This document shows, in pieces, positions 25,141 to 38,515 of a stretch of 64,000 nt of DNA. Below the pieces are notes generated by a model. The model was not told where the DNA came from and ran no database searches. It was given only the letters and a program-made list of their open reading frames with translations. Both the position numbers and the translations under genes were made by a program. This stretch comes from Microvelia longipes (lineage: Eukaryota > Arthropoda > Insecta > Hemiptera > Veliidae): contig JACMZG010001908.1 of assembly GCA_018340805.1 (NCBI GenBank), positions 31,981,513 to 32,045,512 of the forward strand, in the 5' to 3' direction. How positions within the stretch are numbered: the stretch's first letter is position 1; each line of letters starts with the position of its first letter.

Positions 25141-28100
25141 GCGCAAATCCAATGTATAGTGGGGAAAAGTTCCTACCCTGTAAAGTAGGTACCCTTCACC
25201 GGATTTTTTTATTTATTAGTAAATAAATTAAAAGGGTGAATAAACCTTGGTCCGAAATATTTGGCAGTTCTTTGTCCTCTGGATCAGATTAAGATTTCTC
25301 TCACTATAACAGGTCGTCTTTTCCACTCTCGCAAATCTTATTATGGCAAACAATTGTTTTTTGGAATTCTGTCCAAATATATTTATGTTTTTTTTAAATA
25401 TTTTTACTCTTCGTTTGTTAAACTTGTTTTTCAAGTTCGATTATTATGCTTATGTTTTCAACTAAGTCTTTTTTAATGCCAAAACCTAAAACGAATGAAA
25501 AGTATACATTTTAATCTGGAATAAAACGCATCACATAACAATAATATTGCATATCTTTATGCAACAATTATCTTTTACAATTTTCGAAACAATTACACAT
25601 ACATGTGTCAACTTATTTGTCTATTGTCGGTATGCGATTATCCGTACAAATCTCTTATAAATCAAAAGTGTCACTAATGATTTGTTTAAACGTTTTGCTA
25701 ATATAATGACTGTTCAAATGAATTTTGTCATCAGTGAAATGCATAACTGTTATATGATGACATTGTATATGGCGTCGGAAATATTTTCTTTGTGATGCAA
25801 TCCTATATGTTTTCTTTCGGTCCTTGTTTTCTTCGGGTCTGTCATTGCGCATCCATATTTTCTGTAAGGACCACAAGTTTATGGTTTTTTCTATGATTTC
25901 TATGAGCTTATTAATTCTGATTTGCGGAATGTGCCGTAAAATAGGATTTAATATTTGTTTAGTTTAGTGCGTTAGTTATAGCTATAGAAACTTGGGGTAA
26001 AATTTGGGCTATTCTGATGTTTTGGCACACAATTTCTTTACTTGTAGAAATAAGAACTATGTCTAATCTTAGTGACCACGCAAAAATTTCATAACATCTT
26101 GGCTTATAGGTAGTAGGTGATCTCTTTCTCATATATTTTGCTATAACTAATAGGATTTAAGTTTGGAAACATGCCTCAGTAAGCGGCTGTTTCCAAAACA
26201 CCACTTTTAATATTTTATTATTTCAATCTTACGAGTGAAGCGAGCTTCTTTCGAGTATATAATCTACTGGAAGTCGCATACCCCCATTTTGCTTGGTATT
26301 AATCAATAAGAACTAGCGAGCGAAAATAGCCCCTTTTTACTATAATATTTGATAATAATACATAAAATATACCCAACGAAACAGACCACTTTTACTATAT
26401 TTAATTACGAACGATCAAGCTAAACGAGTTTTGTTTGAATATATTTCTTCTATATTCTTTATGCAACGTATTACCGAGGAGTATGTATAGTATACAAGGA
26501 GTATATAATATACTCCGTGGTATTTCTAATTTGGTATCATAGAAAGGGAACGAACGCTAAGTACCATTTCTGGCAGCTTTATATTCTTTGGTACTGTACT
26601 GTGGTTTTACTTTTTAACTTATTATTCATTTTACCTATTTTAATTGAAATGATTACAATTAATTAACTGATATGATGATATATATAATTAACTCATTAAT
26701 TAACCGATAATTATTAATTATAATTAATAATTAACTGATATGATCATTTAAACTCACCTCACACTATGTGATACGTATTGCTACGTGATCTTCGTTGGTA
26801 TTGGCTACTGTGCCTCGAACACTGGTTTCAAGATGATATAGGCACTCTGCGAATACCTGCTGTATTCTAAAACGTGCATATTTATTTACTGTTAAACAGC
26901 TGTTGACAGGTAGGAATTTAGTTAATAACCCTAGGAGAGGTTATTATTGCAAAACAATACAAAATATTTGTTAAATATTGCTTAGAAACAATAAGTTGAC
27001 ATTACTGGGTCATGTTGCCTTGGAAACCTCCTAATCCTTGCCTGGCAATTACGCCTTCAATATTCGTCTTGCAATATTCCACGCTCAGGTTTATATTAGT
27101 GGAATAAAGGTATGTCTTTATGCCCGCGTTAAGTCTATGTTAAGTGTAAGTTACAGAAACTATAGGGCGAAAAGAAGTATGAAACTCTGTGTAACAACTT
27201 ATTAGAGTTGCCGTAACTTATACTTCACTTAGAGACTTAATTTGTGTAGTTCTGTATGTAGTCAGGCTTTTTCGCTGAGATAATTATTTATTAGTAATTT
27301 TAAATTATAATAAATGCAATGAAAATTATTATTTCATAGCAAGAATAACCCTAAGACGTTTTTATTACTTAAAATAGACTAATTGAACAATTATAATATT
27401 AATGATAATAATGCCCGTTTAGACCCTCGCGGCTCATCGGGAAAACTTATTTATAAACTTATTTATTACTTATTTGTAAACTGAGAAAGTAACCTAAGCT
27501 GCGAACCCCAGACCTCCGCAGTGTCAAAGATTTGTGTAAATACTATCGTTCTAACAATTCGACTACAGAGGCGGCCTATTGAACTATTACATTGAGTAAA
27601 AAGAACATCTTTAAGTTAACTTGTTTGTAGATTTACAATATGAAGTAATATTGCGAGCTTGTACATATAGCTCGCAATAGTACTTTGCTGTATTTTAATT
27701 AAATTACTGGAGAACTTCTGAATAACCTCTAGACTGAGAGTACATATCGAGTAGACATTATTAGTTTTCTAACTACCTTCTGTAAGACCTCTTATTATTT
27801 AGGTAAATTTTTATTAACCAAAAAAATGACGCACATACCTTTCTAAAATGGTCAGTTTGAGTAATATTTTCTCTTAAGGATTGCATCAAGATGTTTAAAA
27901 CCATTTTCTTCACTTTTTCTTCACGCGTGGAATAATTTAACCATAATTTTAACTAATACATATATCCAATATGACAAATACAAAGCCTTGCTTTAATTTT
28001 CATAAAAACAATCAGTTTCATGACAATCACACCATATGATTTACTCGGCGAGGTTAACCAATACCTCCTTACAAATCTCATTCAAACAAATACCAAATTA

Positions 28101-28344
28101 AAAGCGTGACGGTACTTTCAATAACTCTGATTTACGATTTATAGGATCAACTTGTTCAAAACAATCAAAATTCTAGAACAATCTATATAGTATATGAATT
28201 TATAAAATGTAATTATAATAATTACATGTATATGAAAGCTAATAAAAAGTTATAGTTGTTGTAGTTTATTAATTAACTTCAGAATCTTTTTAACAATAAT
28301 TACATCATGATTTCATGTTTTTGGGAATTTTCAAAGAAAAATTA

Positions 28345-28815
28345 GTTATTCCTGATATTCTTATACATTTAGATATTCTTATACATTTAGATATAGTTAT
28401 TCTTATACATTTAGATATTGTTATACTTTTAGTTATTCTTATACATTTAGATAATGTTGTACTTTTATTTATTCTTATACATTTAGATATTATTATATTT
28501 CTAGTTATTCTTATACATTTAGATATTCTTATATTTCTAGTTATTCTTATACATTTAGATAATGTTGTACTTTTAGTTATTCTTATACATTTAGATATTG
28601 TTATACTTTTAGTTATTCTTATACATTTAGATAATGTTGTACTTTTAGTTATTCTTATACATTTAGATATTCTTATATTTCTAGTTATTCTTATACATTT
28701 AGATATTGTTATACTTTAGTAATTCTTATACATTTAGATTTATTATATTTCTAGTTTATCTTATACATTTAGATATTGTTATACTTAGTTATTCTTATAC
28801 ATTTATACATTCTTA
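28345..28815 (+). repeat. 36-bp minisatellite, about 13 copies
   Basis: Consensus begins TTATTCTTATACATTTAGAT and continues with AATGTTGTACTTTTAG or ATTGTTATACTTTTAG; a third variant ends ATATTTCTAG. Because 36 is divisible by three, the array stays open from the ATG at 28315 to 28719 and would encode a 12-residue hydrophobic repeat (VILIHLDIVILL type). Copies after 28710 carry indels that break the frame. I treat this as a minisatellite, not a gene: the composition is plain AT-rich repeat and no splice or promoter context is visible. Confidence 0.93.
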
Positions 28816-28977
28816 TACAAGTATTTTTATATGCTTAGGCTCCTTCAGGTATTGTTGACGATCAGTAAAAATTTAAGGTTTTCTATGCTCATTATTAACG
28901 AATTATCTCATTATTGTGTAAAAAACATTTTTCGGCAGAATCTATAAGAAACTTAATTAAAAATGATATAGCAATGT

Positions 28978-29092
28978 TAATAAAACGGTATGGTTAACTT
29001 AAACCATAAGGTTAACTTATTAACCATAAGTTAACCTTATGGTTAATAAGGTTAAAAACTTTATTAAATATATTAATAAAACGGTATGGTCA
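28978..29092. repeat. Hairpin flanked by short direct repeats
   Basis: Perfect 18-bp arms (29002-29019 and 29027-29044, AACCATAAGGTTAACTTA and complement) with a 7-base loop. TTAATAAAACGGTATGGTTA at about 28978 recurs as TTAATAAAACGGTATGGTCA at about 29073, bracketing the hairpin. The direct repeats could be a target duplication or remnants of a local duplication. Confidence 0.8.
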
Positions 29093-29947
29093 AAATGTAT
29101 TACTTACACTACGAAACAATATCTTAATGTGATTTCTATACTAAGTAACACAAGAAGTGGACGGGTCTAAATTGACTTGAACTAGGCCGGAAGGTATGCA
29201 CTTGCAAATTTCTTGCATGTTACATAAAATAACTGTTAGTGTAATCGACTTTTTTCTAACTATTAGTTTGTTGGCACTCAAATATCAATCTATCGAATAT
29301 CATGACGTGAGGACAATATCAAGCTCTATATTTTAATATCTAATTACCTAAAATTTTAAAATTGAAATAGTTATTACTATAATTTAGATTATCTTAAATC
29401 TAAAAGAAATGTTGGTTGAAGGTGTAGTGGCGTCAGGTCGCGTGGCTTGCTAGGTGTCAATCCTGTGCAATTAATTATAAATCTCTGAATACAAGATTCT
29501 CAACCACTACATGTACAGTACGCGTATTATTATGCTAATTCATATGAGAGGATTCGTGACTCGCTTGTGTTATATTTTAGATAGAAGCTTTGCTGCTTCT
29601 ACTGTATATGTCAACTAATATAAATACAACCCGGAGCTATCGTCGCGCCTTTCATAAAAAAATGTATTACTCCTGTACTTAATCGTTTAGTTTTTTGGCA
29701 TTTTATTTTATTGACAAACATTTATTGCTAGACGTATACCTAAATGTAGAGTTTAAGCCAAAATATCTATTGATAGGATTAAAGACACTTTAAGTCAGTA
29801 TTAGGATCAAACAGGTTGTCAGTGAAAAGGAATTGAGTAATGATTAAGTTTAATATTGCAATTGATAATTTTAACTAATAATTACAAACCTATTTTAAAT
29901 ATGTTCAATATTTTTTAAAATTACAAAATATTTTGTATTGAACGTAT

Positions 29948-30442
29948 TGAAACGAAACTTTGTTTACTTATTTATTAAGTAAAGGTATTGACTATACTAA
30001 TTTTAAACTCAATTGAATCATTTTCATCACTCAATCATGATTTTCTTTTAAAAACGTACACAAGTAATTCGATAAAAATTGAACTAATGCTGATAATAAG
30101 ATGAAGCTTGTTACATATAATATTATGAGTCTTATACATAGCCACATGTTCGCCGAATCTTAATCCGATCGCATTATTATTCCGCGTTTTATAATTTTTC
30201 AAAATTTTTGCTGAGTCATTATTGCGGGTTAATAACGTTATAAAAAAAGATTTTCCAAATAGCACAACTACAGCGGTAGACTGATGTTTGTACGAAGTTT
30301 CAACTCTAGCATGAATTCACTAGGAGCTATGATAATAAAAGACACACAGACTGTAAACCACTCAGGAGGCCTTTGAAACACCTTAAACGGATAATTCCTG
30401 TTTTATCTCGGTTTCCACCGGGATTATTCCTACGGTATAAAT
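29948..30442 (-). repeat. R1 dispersed repeat, copy 5 (near full length)
   Basis: Contains, in reverse orientation, the whole series of R1 blocks: CTTATTTATTAAGTAAAGG, AAAAATTGAACTAATGCTGA, ATTGCGGGTTAATAACGTTA, GGTAGACTGATGTTTGTACG, CAGGAGGCC, ACGGATAATTC and the CCTACGGTATA end. About 490 bp, the same length as the 41-kb copy. The 76-codon reverse open frame inside it (30035-30265) is not called. Confidence 0.88.
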
Positions 30443-31588
30443 GAGAAAAAGTAAAAATTTAAAATAAAATAAATAAAAGTTATATCATTGCAGAGAAACT
30501 TATTATAAGTATATTTTAAAACTCATAATCATTAAGAATATTTAAAATCTATTCAGGATTAAATAAAAAATTATTAAAATTAACTAAATTATTAAGTTTT
30601 ACAATAAATTTTGCTTATAGTTAAGCGGTAAAATACATTTCATAAAATAATAACAATAATAATTCCTCAAGTAACTTTCAGGATTTTGGGCTTTTGAGGT
30701 AATTACTGCAAATCCAAAAGACATTATTATTTTAATAAAGCATTGTTATGAGCAAGAAACATTCCGAGCCACCTTTATGCATAATTGTGAATAATAAATT
30801 TAGATACAAAATTTGAAATAACACTGTAAAAGATGATCAATAAATAAAAGGCTTATTTTTGTATGAGCTTACGGCTATGTTTTGATTTACATCTGCATTG
30901 TAAAAGTTCAGTATATTTTATGAATACGGAATAATATCATGTAATTTTTATCTTTAATGTTATTCTTGTAATTCTGTTATACTCATCGTTCTCCATGAGA
31001 ATTGCTAAAATTGGTGATTGCGATAATTTCATAAAATCCTTATAGGGTAACTTGTTCAAGGTTGTGATGCCACCTATTGCTATTAATCCCATATTTTTAT
31101 TTACAAACCAATTTTTATTAAACACATGGTTGTAAAGTTTAATAAAAATAAATAAAACTAAAGTGTTAAAAATTTTGAAGAGGGCCTTCATTCTATCCGT
31201 TCTTATAGCCGACGTGACAACATTAGCAGATTCCAATTAGATGTTCCTCATAAAGATCTTGATTTAAGTAGTACGTTTCTTAGGGTTAAGAGTTCATATA
31301 TGTTTAGTGATTTGTTTTTATTGCTCTTACTTTCCATATAATAATCAGGTTCTTCATAATAATTAATTTTCTTCTCCTACTAGTTTATACTTCAATTATA
31401 TATTAAATTTGATTTGATTAATATGGCAAGTATCTCATGAATTTGTTTCCATTTGATTTTTCTTTTATTTATCAATTTTTTTTATTTGCTTCTGAAAATA
31501 AATTCTAGATTAACCAGACATGGCTGAAAACTTGGCGTTTTGCACTACAATGTTACTTCTTAATTTATTTGTATATTGATATCAACAA

Positions 31589-31594
31589 ATATAT

Positions 31595-31637
<43 letters not shown>

Positions 31638-31678
31638 ATATATATATATATATATTTGTGTGTGTGTGTGCGCGCGCG
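31589..31678. repeat. Compound (TA)n-(TG)n-(CG)n microsatellite
   Basis: Interrupted TA runs at 31589-31655, then TG to 31670, then CGCGCGCG to 31678. Confidence 0.95.
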
Positions 31679-33044
31679 AAAGAATTTCTACTCTCGCTTA
31701 TAGCACACGGTAGATCTCTGAAGAAATTATAAGAATGTTTGAGCCTTAAAATCACAAAAAAATATTATTTAATTTTTTTATGATTGATGATGAATTTAGT
31801 TACTCGGAACATTAATATAGACACACTTCGTTCACTTCTTTCACGCGACCTACATCATAAAAATAATTTTCTATTAAAATTAACTAAATATGTTCTTGCT
31901 TCGTTATTCTGACACTTTATTTTGTTATTGCTTATACTTTAATTACTTTTAAATGTCCTTCTAATCGGCTTATTTATTGTATTAGTCACCAGATAATTGG
32001 AGAAAACCTTGCTTCAGTCTCAATTTTAGCTTTCAATTAAGTCCAATCTTTCAGACCCATAAGGGCGTGTAACTTCAAATTTATTACACCTATAACAGAA
32101 ACATTTTATCTTTGTATTGTTATCAAATTTTACACTATTTTTAATTTTATAACTTTTACTAATCAGCTCTTAAAACAAAGCTCACCTTGACCAAAATTTT
32201 ACAAGTTTATTCATTTACCTGATTTTCATATTTATGATAGTGATTTATAACCCTTTACTATTTGATTGATTTTTCTTATGACTATTATTTCCTGTAATAT
32301 CTTATTAAACTTCTTATGTGCTATAACTTTTAAATAAAATTTATGTTATAAATATCCTAAGTATTACTTGAATTATGAGATTTAGAAGTTTTAATTTAAT
32401 TCCTTTTATCGTATTTTATTTCTTATTTGCATACTAATAGATTTTTTTAATTTTTTTTTAGTTAGCGAATTTTTAAAGAAAATTGCATGCGTTGACACAT
32501 TTTTAGTTTAGTGAAAGAGATCATAGTATTAAAATGTTTACTTATAAACTATAATTTATAAAATTTTAAAAAACTCTTAGCTTAAAGTTATCCAAAAACA
32601 ACATTTTGAATGATTTATTATAGATTTATGCATTTTAATAATCTATTCTTGTTTATATGATTAGAAAAATCGATTTCACAAACAAATATGTTTAAGTATA
32701 ATTTTTCAATTTATAAAATTCAAACATCCTTGTTGAAAGGAATATATTTAGTTTTGTCTTTACCAATATATCAGACGTCTAGACTGATACATCATAAGTT
32801 TGTTACCTCTAACCTTATTGAATCATCAATGTGTCAGAGGGTCAGTCATTGTGTGTCAGAGGGTCATTTTTTTAATTGAAATATGTTTGTATAGAGATTA
32901 GTTTGTCTCGCGAAAGAGCAAAAGTTATTTCTTTATTATTCAGAAATCGGGGTTTTAGGTGTAAGCTAGCATGTTTATTTGGTATAGTAATAATTACCTT
33001 AACTTTTTAATCATTTTAAGAATATAGTATAATGTATTTATAGA

Positions 33045-33205
33045 TATTATTATTATCATAACTAGAGTATGGTTACTGGATAAAACTATAGAGATGTTAT
33101 TACTAGAGAAGCACTTCTGGTTAAATTGTGAAGTATCGAAAAATAACCTGAATACCTTCGATTATTACTTATCAAATGAGCAGATCACTATCTACTGGTA
33201 CGATC
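33045..33205 (+). repeat. R2 dispersed repeat, copy 2
   Basis: TATAGAGATGTTATTACTAG, TTAAATTGTGAAGTATCGAA, ATAACCTGAATACCTTCG and ATCAAATGAGCAGATCAC align block by block with 3215-3330. Confidence 0.7.
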
Positions 33206-35071
33206 CTATAATAGTAATATCATGATTGAAAATTCTAGGGTTTGCGGGAAAAAGCACATACATATGTCATTATTGTAATTATTATTTTATCAAATTGATA
33301 AAAAAATTGGATTTAGTCATAATGTATTTTGATCAATATATTATTTAACGATAATTTTGACTTTTGAGAGGTTTTTATGATTGGTTAAGTCTTTGTCTGA
33401 TTGGTCTAAGAAATACTTTAATCGTTTAAAAAATTGAAAAATTGGACTTATGTGCTTTTTCCTGCTGACCCTAGAATTACACAATGTGATATAGTTGTTA
33501 ATCAAGCCTAACCTTCTTTTTTTTGCAATTTAAACCTTCAGGTTTCTGTTTTTACTTAAAACAATGGTTATTTGAACATAAACATGAACGAGACCTTAAT
33601 TAATTAGTGAAAAAGATGACTTATTTTGAATAATGTATTTAAAAAAAGACTTTGAGCCTTCTTGTGAGGGGTAAATTTTTCATCATTATATTATAGTTTA
33701 TATTGTATTATTGAAATTATAAATAAATAAATAATAATCAAATTAATGTTGTTTTTTTTAAATGTGTATAAAAACAAGTGCTTTTTATCAATGCAAATCT
33801 CTAGAGGCATTGATAACATATTAGAATTTCTCTAGAGATTAAAACATATTAGAGTTGGATTGGAATATTAGAATAAAATTAAAATATTGAAGTTCGAATA
33901 ATTAGCGTTAGATTATTAAGATTTTAAAGTTAGAATTAAAGGGGAATTCTAGAACATTAGGTTTGAGAGGAACTTATGTCTTGAGGAACAATGTGCAACC
34001 AACACTTGTTTTTAACATACAAATCTCACACATCTGTATTTCACGATCCAGAGCGCATGTGTCAAATAGAAGATTATAAAGAATGATTTTCTTGCTTTTT
34101 TACGGTTTTATATCAGTAGGGCAACGTAATAAGATAGTGGCTTATGAGATTCAATTAGATTTGCCAAAATATATATTTCAAAGAATTTTATTAAACTATA
34201 AATAGGAAGTTTAATCATTTCAAAATGTCCGAATATAGCTTCTTAATTGTAACCACTCCAAGGTAGACAACATTGATAAAAGCTATATCCTGGTGATCCA
34301 GTCTTTAGCGTCTTTCCCAAGGACACTGAAGACACTTTGACTCATCCTAACCACTCCTATCTGAACCCGTAACCTTTACCAAACCGTTCTTAAAATAAAA
34401 GGTCACTTATCATCTGCCACTTGAGAGGTTATTTCATTTCAGTTACTGACGCTTAAGTAGTTATTTTGATATTATAGTTTGTTGAAGGTAGTTATTATTT
34501 ACAATGATGATAATATAACTATAATGAATTAAAAGTCTGTTATTTTGTTCCGTTAATCTGTTTCTATTTCTGTACTGTTATCATATTTTAACCTAAGATT
34601 TAAACTTAATAAGATTTTTCACATTTAACCTAATATTGAAGTATAATAACGTAGAGCAAGTATGGATATCAATAAAAGATATGTACAAGTTTCTCTATAG
34701 TGTATATTTATAAAATCTAAGCCTGCTTTCAATCTAATTGGTCATCTTCAGAGTATAAAAGAAACTAGGCCTTTGACCTCTTGGCCGCTTCGTGGCCGTC
34801 CACTTAACTAATGTTCTATAAGATATAGATTGTCACTCCATTTGTTTCTCGGAAGATACTCTTATCATAACAAAGATACACTTTCATAGAACATTAAGGG
34901 CCAGTATGCTGCACATCGATCTCTATTTATTAAATAAGTTAAACATGTTTGATTGCATCCAATTCCATATTTGCAATAAACTATATAATACCATGGTAAT
35001 CTTATTAGGTGTACGCCATTAAGTTAAAATTAAAAAAAAACTATACCAAACCGTAAAGTCTACCTTGAGTC

Positions 35072-35144
35072 CGGTAACTCAGTGGCAGAGCGCTCGCCTT
35101 TTGACCTGTAGGTTGAGAGTTCAACTCTAGCCGGGGGAGGACCT
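35072..35144 (+). repeat. tRNA-like sequence (alanine-type head), probably the head of a retroelement
   Basis: TAACTCAGTGGCAGAGCGCT is an almost perfect A-box/D-arm of the kind found in tRNA-Ala. GAGAGTTCAACTCTAGCC supplies a B-box and paired T stem (GAGAG with CTCT). The anticodon arm (CGCCTTTTGACCTGT) pairs poorly and acceptor pairing TCCGG/CCGGG is partial, so I do not call a functional tRNA. It starts a GC-richer block that runs to about 36000. Confidence 0.65.
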
Positions 35145-35573
35145 TAGTATGAGAATATTCCTTGCACCGTACACTTGGAAGGTCTTAAGTTAAAGGCCGG
35201 TCAATCCAGCCATGGCTTTACGTGGTTTCCTTAGCTGCTAATAGGCATTTTCGGAGTTGGTTCCTGTTTCGTTCGAGACAAGTATGGATCCACGAATGTC
35301 AAAGTATGTCTCTAGCTCACGAAAGGTCAAAGTTTCGCGGGCTGATGCATATAAAGGTCGGAAAGATATACTGAGCCTTCTTGTGTCCGAAAACGTAGTC
35401 AATTAAAGTGAAGCCAGGGCACAAATAACGTGACTACCAACGAAGTTCTCCGTTCTTGAAAACAGACGTCTCCTAGTAGCATTACGAAAGTTTGACTTTA
35501 AGGACAAGGCTTGGAAAAGGAGTTTGTGCTCACTGACTTGCAACGGGTTTGCTAGATTTCTCTGTTGGTTGGC

Positions 35574-35960
35574 GCTGGACTAGCCTAAGCGGTGAGTCAA
35601 ACTAGAGCCTGGTGATGCTAGAGGAGCTGATGAAATTAGTAAGACTGGCTAAACGAGGGTGGGCCAAATGAGACTAATGTGATCAGAGGAGCTTGTACGA
35701 CTAAATGAACTAAGCACACTGTGAACTAGTAGTCGGCGCTAGCCAGAGCGGTAAGCCTAACCATAGTCTAGCTGATCTAAGCACATTGTGAACTTGTAGT
35801 CGGCGCTAGTCAGAGCGGTGAGGCCAGCCATAGTCTGGCTGAACTAAGCACACTGTGAACTAGTCACAGGCTCTAGCCATAGCCATGAGTTTGGATAGAG
35901 TCTGGTAGGGCCAGATAAACTAGTCACATTGTGAACTATTTATGTGTGCCGCTATGTTTG
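35574..35960 (+). repeat. Degenerate tandem repeat of about 67 bp, four to five copies
   Basis: Best units start at about 35708, 35774 and 35841, each with CTAAGCACACTGTGAACTAG or a close variant. The first two add GTCGGCGCTAGCCAGAGCGG and CCATAGTCTAGCT; the third is diverged there. A fragment with GGCGCTGGACTAGCCTAAGC lies upstream at 35570, and a final partial CACATTGTGAACTATTTATG at about 35924. Confidence 0.85.
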
Positions 35961-37149
35961 GAGGGTGTGCTATCTAGATAAATAGGTGTAAAAACTCTGG
36001 GGTGGATTAATTAAGAAATATTTGAGTTAGGAGAAAACGCAAATATGACCCTGCGGGATTAAGGGTAAAAAACTACTCCTAACTTTAATTTTAGTTATGT
36101 TTTAATTTTAAATATTTTAACAATTTTTTTCGTAATAACTTTACACAAAGTCTCTAGCATATGTGTTATAAAATGTTTATTACCTTCTTAACAAACTACA
36201 CAGTAATAACAATTTAAAACCTTGTTTGTTAAAGGTTTAATATTTTCTTAATTATGATCATGTACTTAGTCGCTGTAATTATCAGTTATTATACACCATT
36301 CTCATCAACTTTGAAGTCAAGTCATTTATCAATTTTTACCCTTCTCTACTTCTTTTTATTTTTTTTACATTTATATTTACTTTTACAACCTTATTATTCA
36401 AGATATATTAGACGATTATATCATTGTTTTTACTGATGTTTTAATTCTGTCTTGTCTTCGTTTTATACTGTCGGAACAATTTTAAAACGGTCATAAATTG
36501 TACATTAAAGAAACGTAAAATTTTGTAAAGCATAATAAGAGCTAATTATTTTAAATTAGTTTCTTTTCTTCCGCATTACTTTATTACTTTAAAGGACGAT
36601 AATGTTTTCTTTTATTTTTTTGTACTTTTTTCAGAAGATTAAGAAAATCAAAGTTTTTTATTAAATTACTTTTATACTTAAAATAAATGACTATTAAAGA
36701 ATAAAAACTATAATATTATGCCTATCTTATAGCGTGAGAATATAAAGTAATAGGCAATTTAGAGCTATGTCAATAATATTATAATTTGTAAATTAACAAT
36801 TTACTAATTATAGATCATATTATCATAGCCTAGATTTAGATTCGTCAACTAACACGTACTATAATTTAAAGAAAAAGTTAAGTGCAGTTTGCAGAGTTGC
36901 ATAATATAATAATTTGCTATTGAAATTTCTTGTAATATAAATTAAATTTATTTGTCAATTTACCTATGAAAACGAAAGTTGCTCTTCTTATCATACCCTA
37001 TTAATTTATCTCTGAAATATTGTATGATGGATACAAATTTTGTCTCTACCCTAAATAGATTGATGGATTAAATTTTATTGTAATTTTTTTTTTTATTAGT
37101 AAGATTGTTTTATAAAATAATTTTATTGGTCTCCCTACGTGTCCTAAAG

Positions 37150-37154
<5 letters not shown>

Positions 37155-37238
<84 letters not shown>

Positions 37239-37239
37239 T

Positions 37240-37271
<32 letters not shown>

Positions 37272-37298
37272 ATATATATTATATTAATATATATATAT
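37155..37298. repeat. (TA)n microsatellite, interrupted
   Basis: About 140 bp of TA dinucleotides with occasional G and phase slips. The apparent open frame reading through it is a shadow of the repeat. Confidence 0.96.
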
Positions 37299-37771
37299 GA
37301 AAATGTTTAACGTGAATTGATTATTTAGCTTTATTTAAGCTATCTTTTTATTAACATAGATAAATGAATTATAGAATAAAATCATTTATCTGTATCATCT
37401 TGAAATTAAATTATCAAATCAGAATCTTAATTAGGTACTTTACAATCTAAACTAATAAAACTAAAAAATAAAGAAGTAATATTTTGGAATAAATTATCAG
37501 TAAAGTAAAGTGTTACATATTAATAAATTGAAAATTCGTCATTAAATTCCTGATTTTTATTGCATTACTTATCTGTGTCATCTTTACCATTTTATTTTTC
37601 AACGCACGATTTTTTATTATTTTCATCCTGGATTAGGTCATTTTATTACAGATTTCTAGTTTAATGTCAAACAACTTACTCACGACACTATAAGTATAAT
37701 TGGTAACTCATTAAAACTAAATAAGCGACTTAAATTAGCTTATGGGAGGGTGACTCTCTTTCTCACTCTCT

Positions 37772-37795
37772 TTATATATATATATATATAATATA

Positions 37796-37836
<41 letters not shown>

Positions 37837-37841
37837 TATAT
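37772..37841. repeat. (TA)n microsatellite
   Basis: Interrupted TA run directly after a CT-rich stretch (GACTCTCTTTCTCACTCTC). Confidence 0.95.
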
Positions 37842-38359
37842 CTAAATATACCAAGTAAATGTACCTTATGAACTTACTAAAATAATCGTATTCTTGTAAT
37901 TCCTCACCCTCATGATTGTGGTCTGGTCTATGACTTATCGCACTGAATACAAATACCTGAATATGTTATTGCCTTATAATCGGATCATAATAATATAATC
38001 ACCTCTATGACACATTCAGTGTCCGTGATCTTTCAATGATATGATAATATTAATAGATTATATTGATTTTAATATTTATTTAACTATATGTTTATCTATT
38101 TTTGTAATCAATACCTTAAGGATGTGGTTTTATTTAAGAATATATTATAATTATTATTTGTGAGTAATAATACGCATAAAGTTCAACTTCATAATATAAC
38201 TGTAATATAAGTGTAACTGACAACGACGATTTATATGGCATTGTTTTTCAAATGGTGTAAGCAATGTTGGTTACGTGTCTTTATCTGCTCTATAATTTTG
38301 TTTATATTTTGTGCGTGGTTATGACTAATTTAATTATTTAAAATCCACAGTAAATACCT

Positions 38360-38515
38360 TTTGACAATCCCCCCAAATAAATAAATAAAAAAAAATAAAA
38401 ATACCCAAACCAAAAAATATAAAATTATCCTTGACCCAAACAAACCCCCTCACACCCCAAAAATAATCAAATTTATACCACAAAATAACAATAAATAAAT
38501 AAAATAAAGAGCACA
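38360..38515. other. G-depleted A/C-rich segment
   Basis: Over about 140 bases the plus strand has almost no G (one in TTGACCC, two in the terminal AGAGCAC) but many C runs (CCCCCC, ACCCCAAAAA). This strand asymmetry is not shared by flanking sequence. A 60-codon reverse open frame here is a composition effect. Confidence 0.75.

Larger units (their letters stand above)
35060..36000 (+). mobile_element. GC-richer composite insert with tRNA-like head
   Basis: About 0.9 kb with clearly higher GC than the flanking intron. Order: short A-rich stretch just upstream (about 35030), tRNA-like head (35072-35144), a unique body with no long open frame (35145-35560), then degenerate repeats of about 67 bp. 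The boundaries are estimated from composition. It could be a long tRNA-headed non-autonomous retroelement or a nested insertion; no reverse transcriptase is present. Confidence 0.55.

Noticed and set aside
25655..25876. A 73-codon reverse open frame rich in Lys/Arg
   Set aside because: No conserved motif, no splice or promoter evidence, single short frame in intron sequence.
30937..31236. A 99-codon reverse-strand open frame with a hydrophobic start
   Set aside because: No recognisable domain, no clear promoter or splice context, and composition typical of AT-rich intron sequence.
35072..35144. Functional tRNA gene
   Set aside because: The A and B boxes are good, but the anticodon stem and acceptor stem do not pair well, and it heads a longer repeat-like block.
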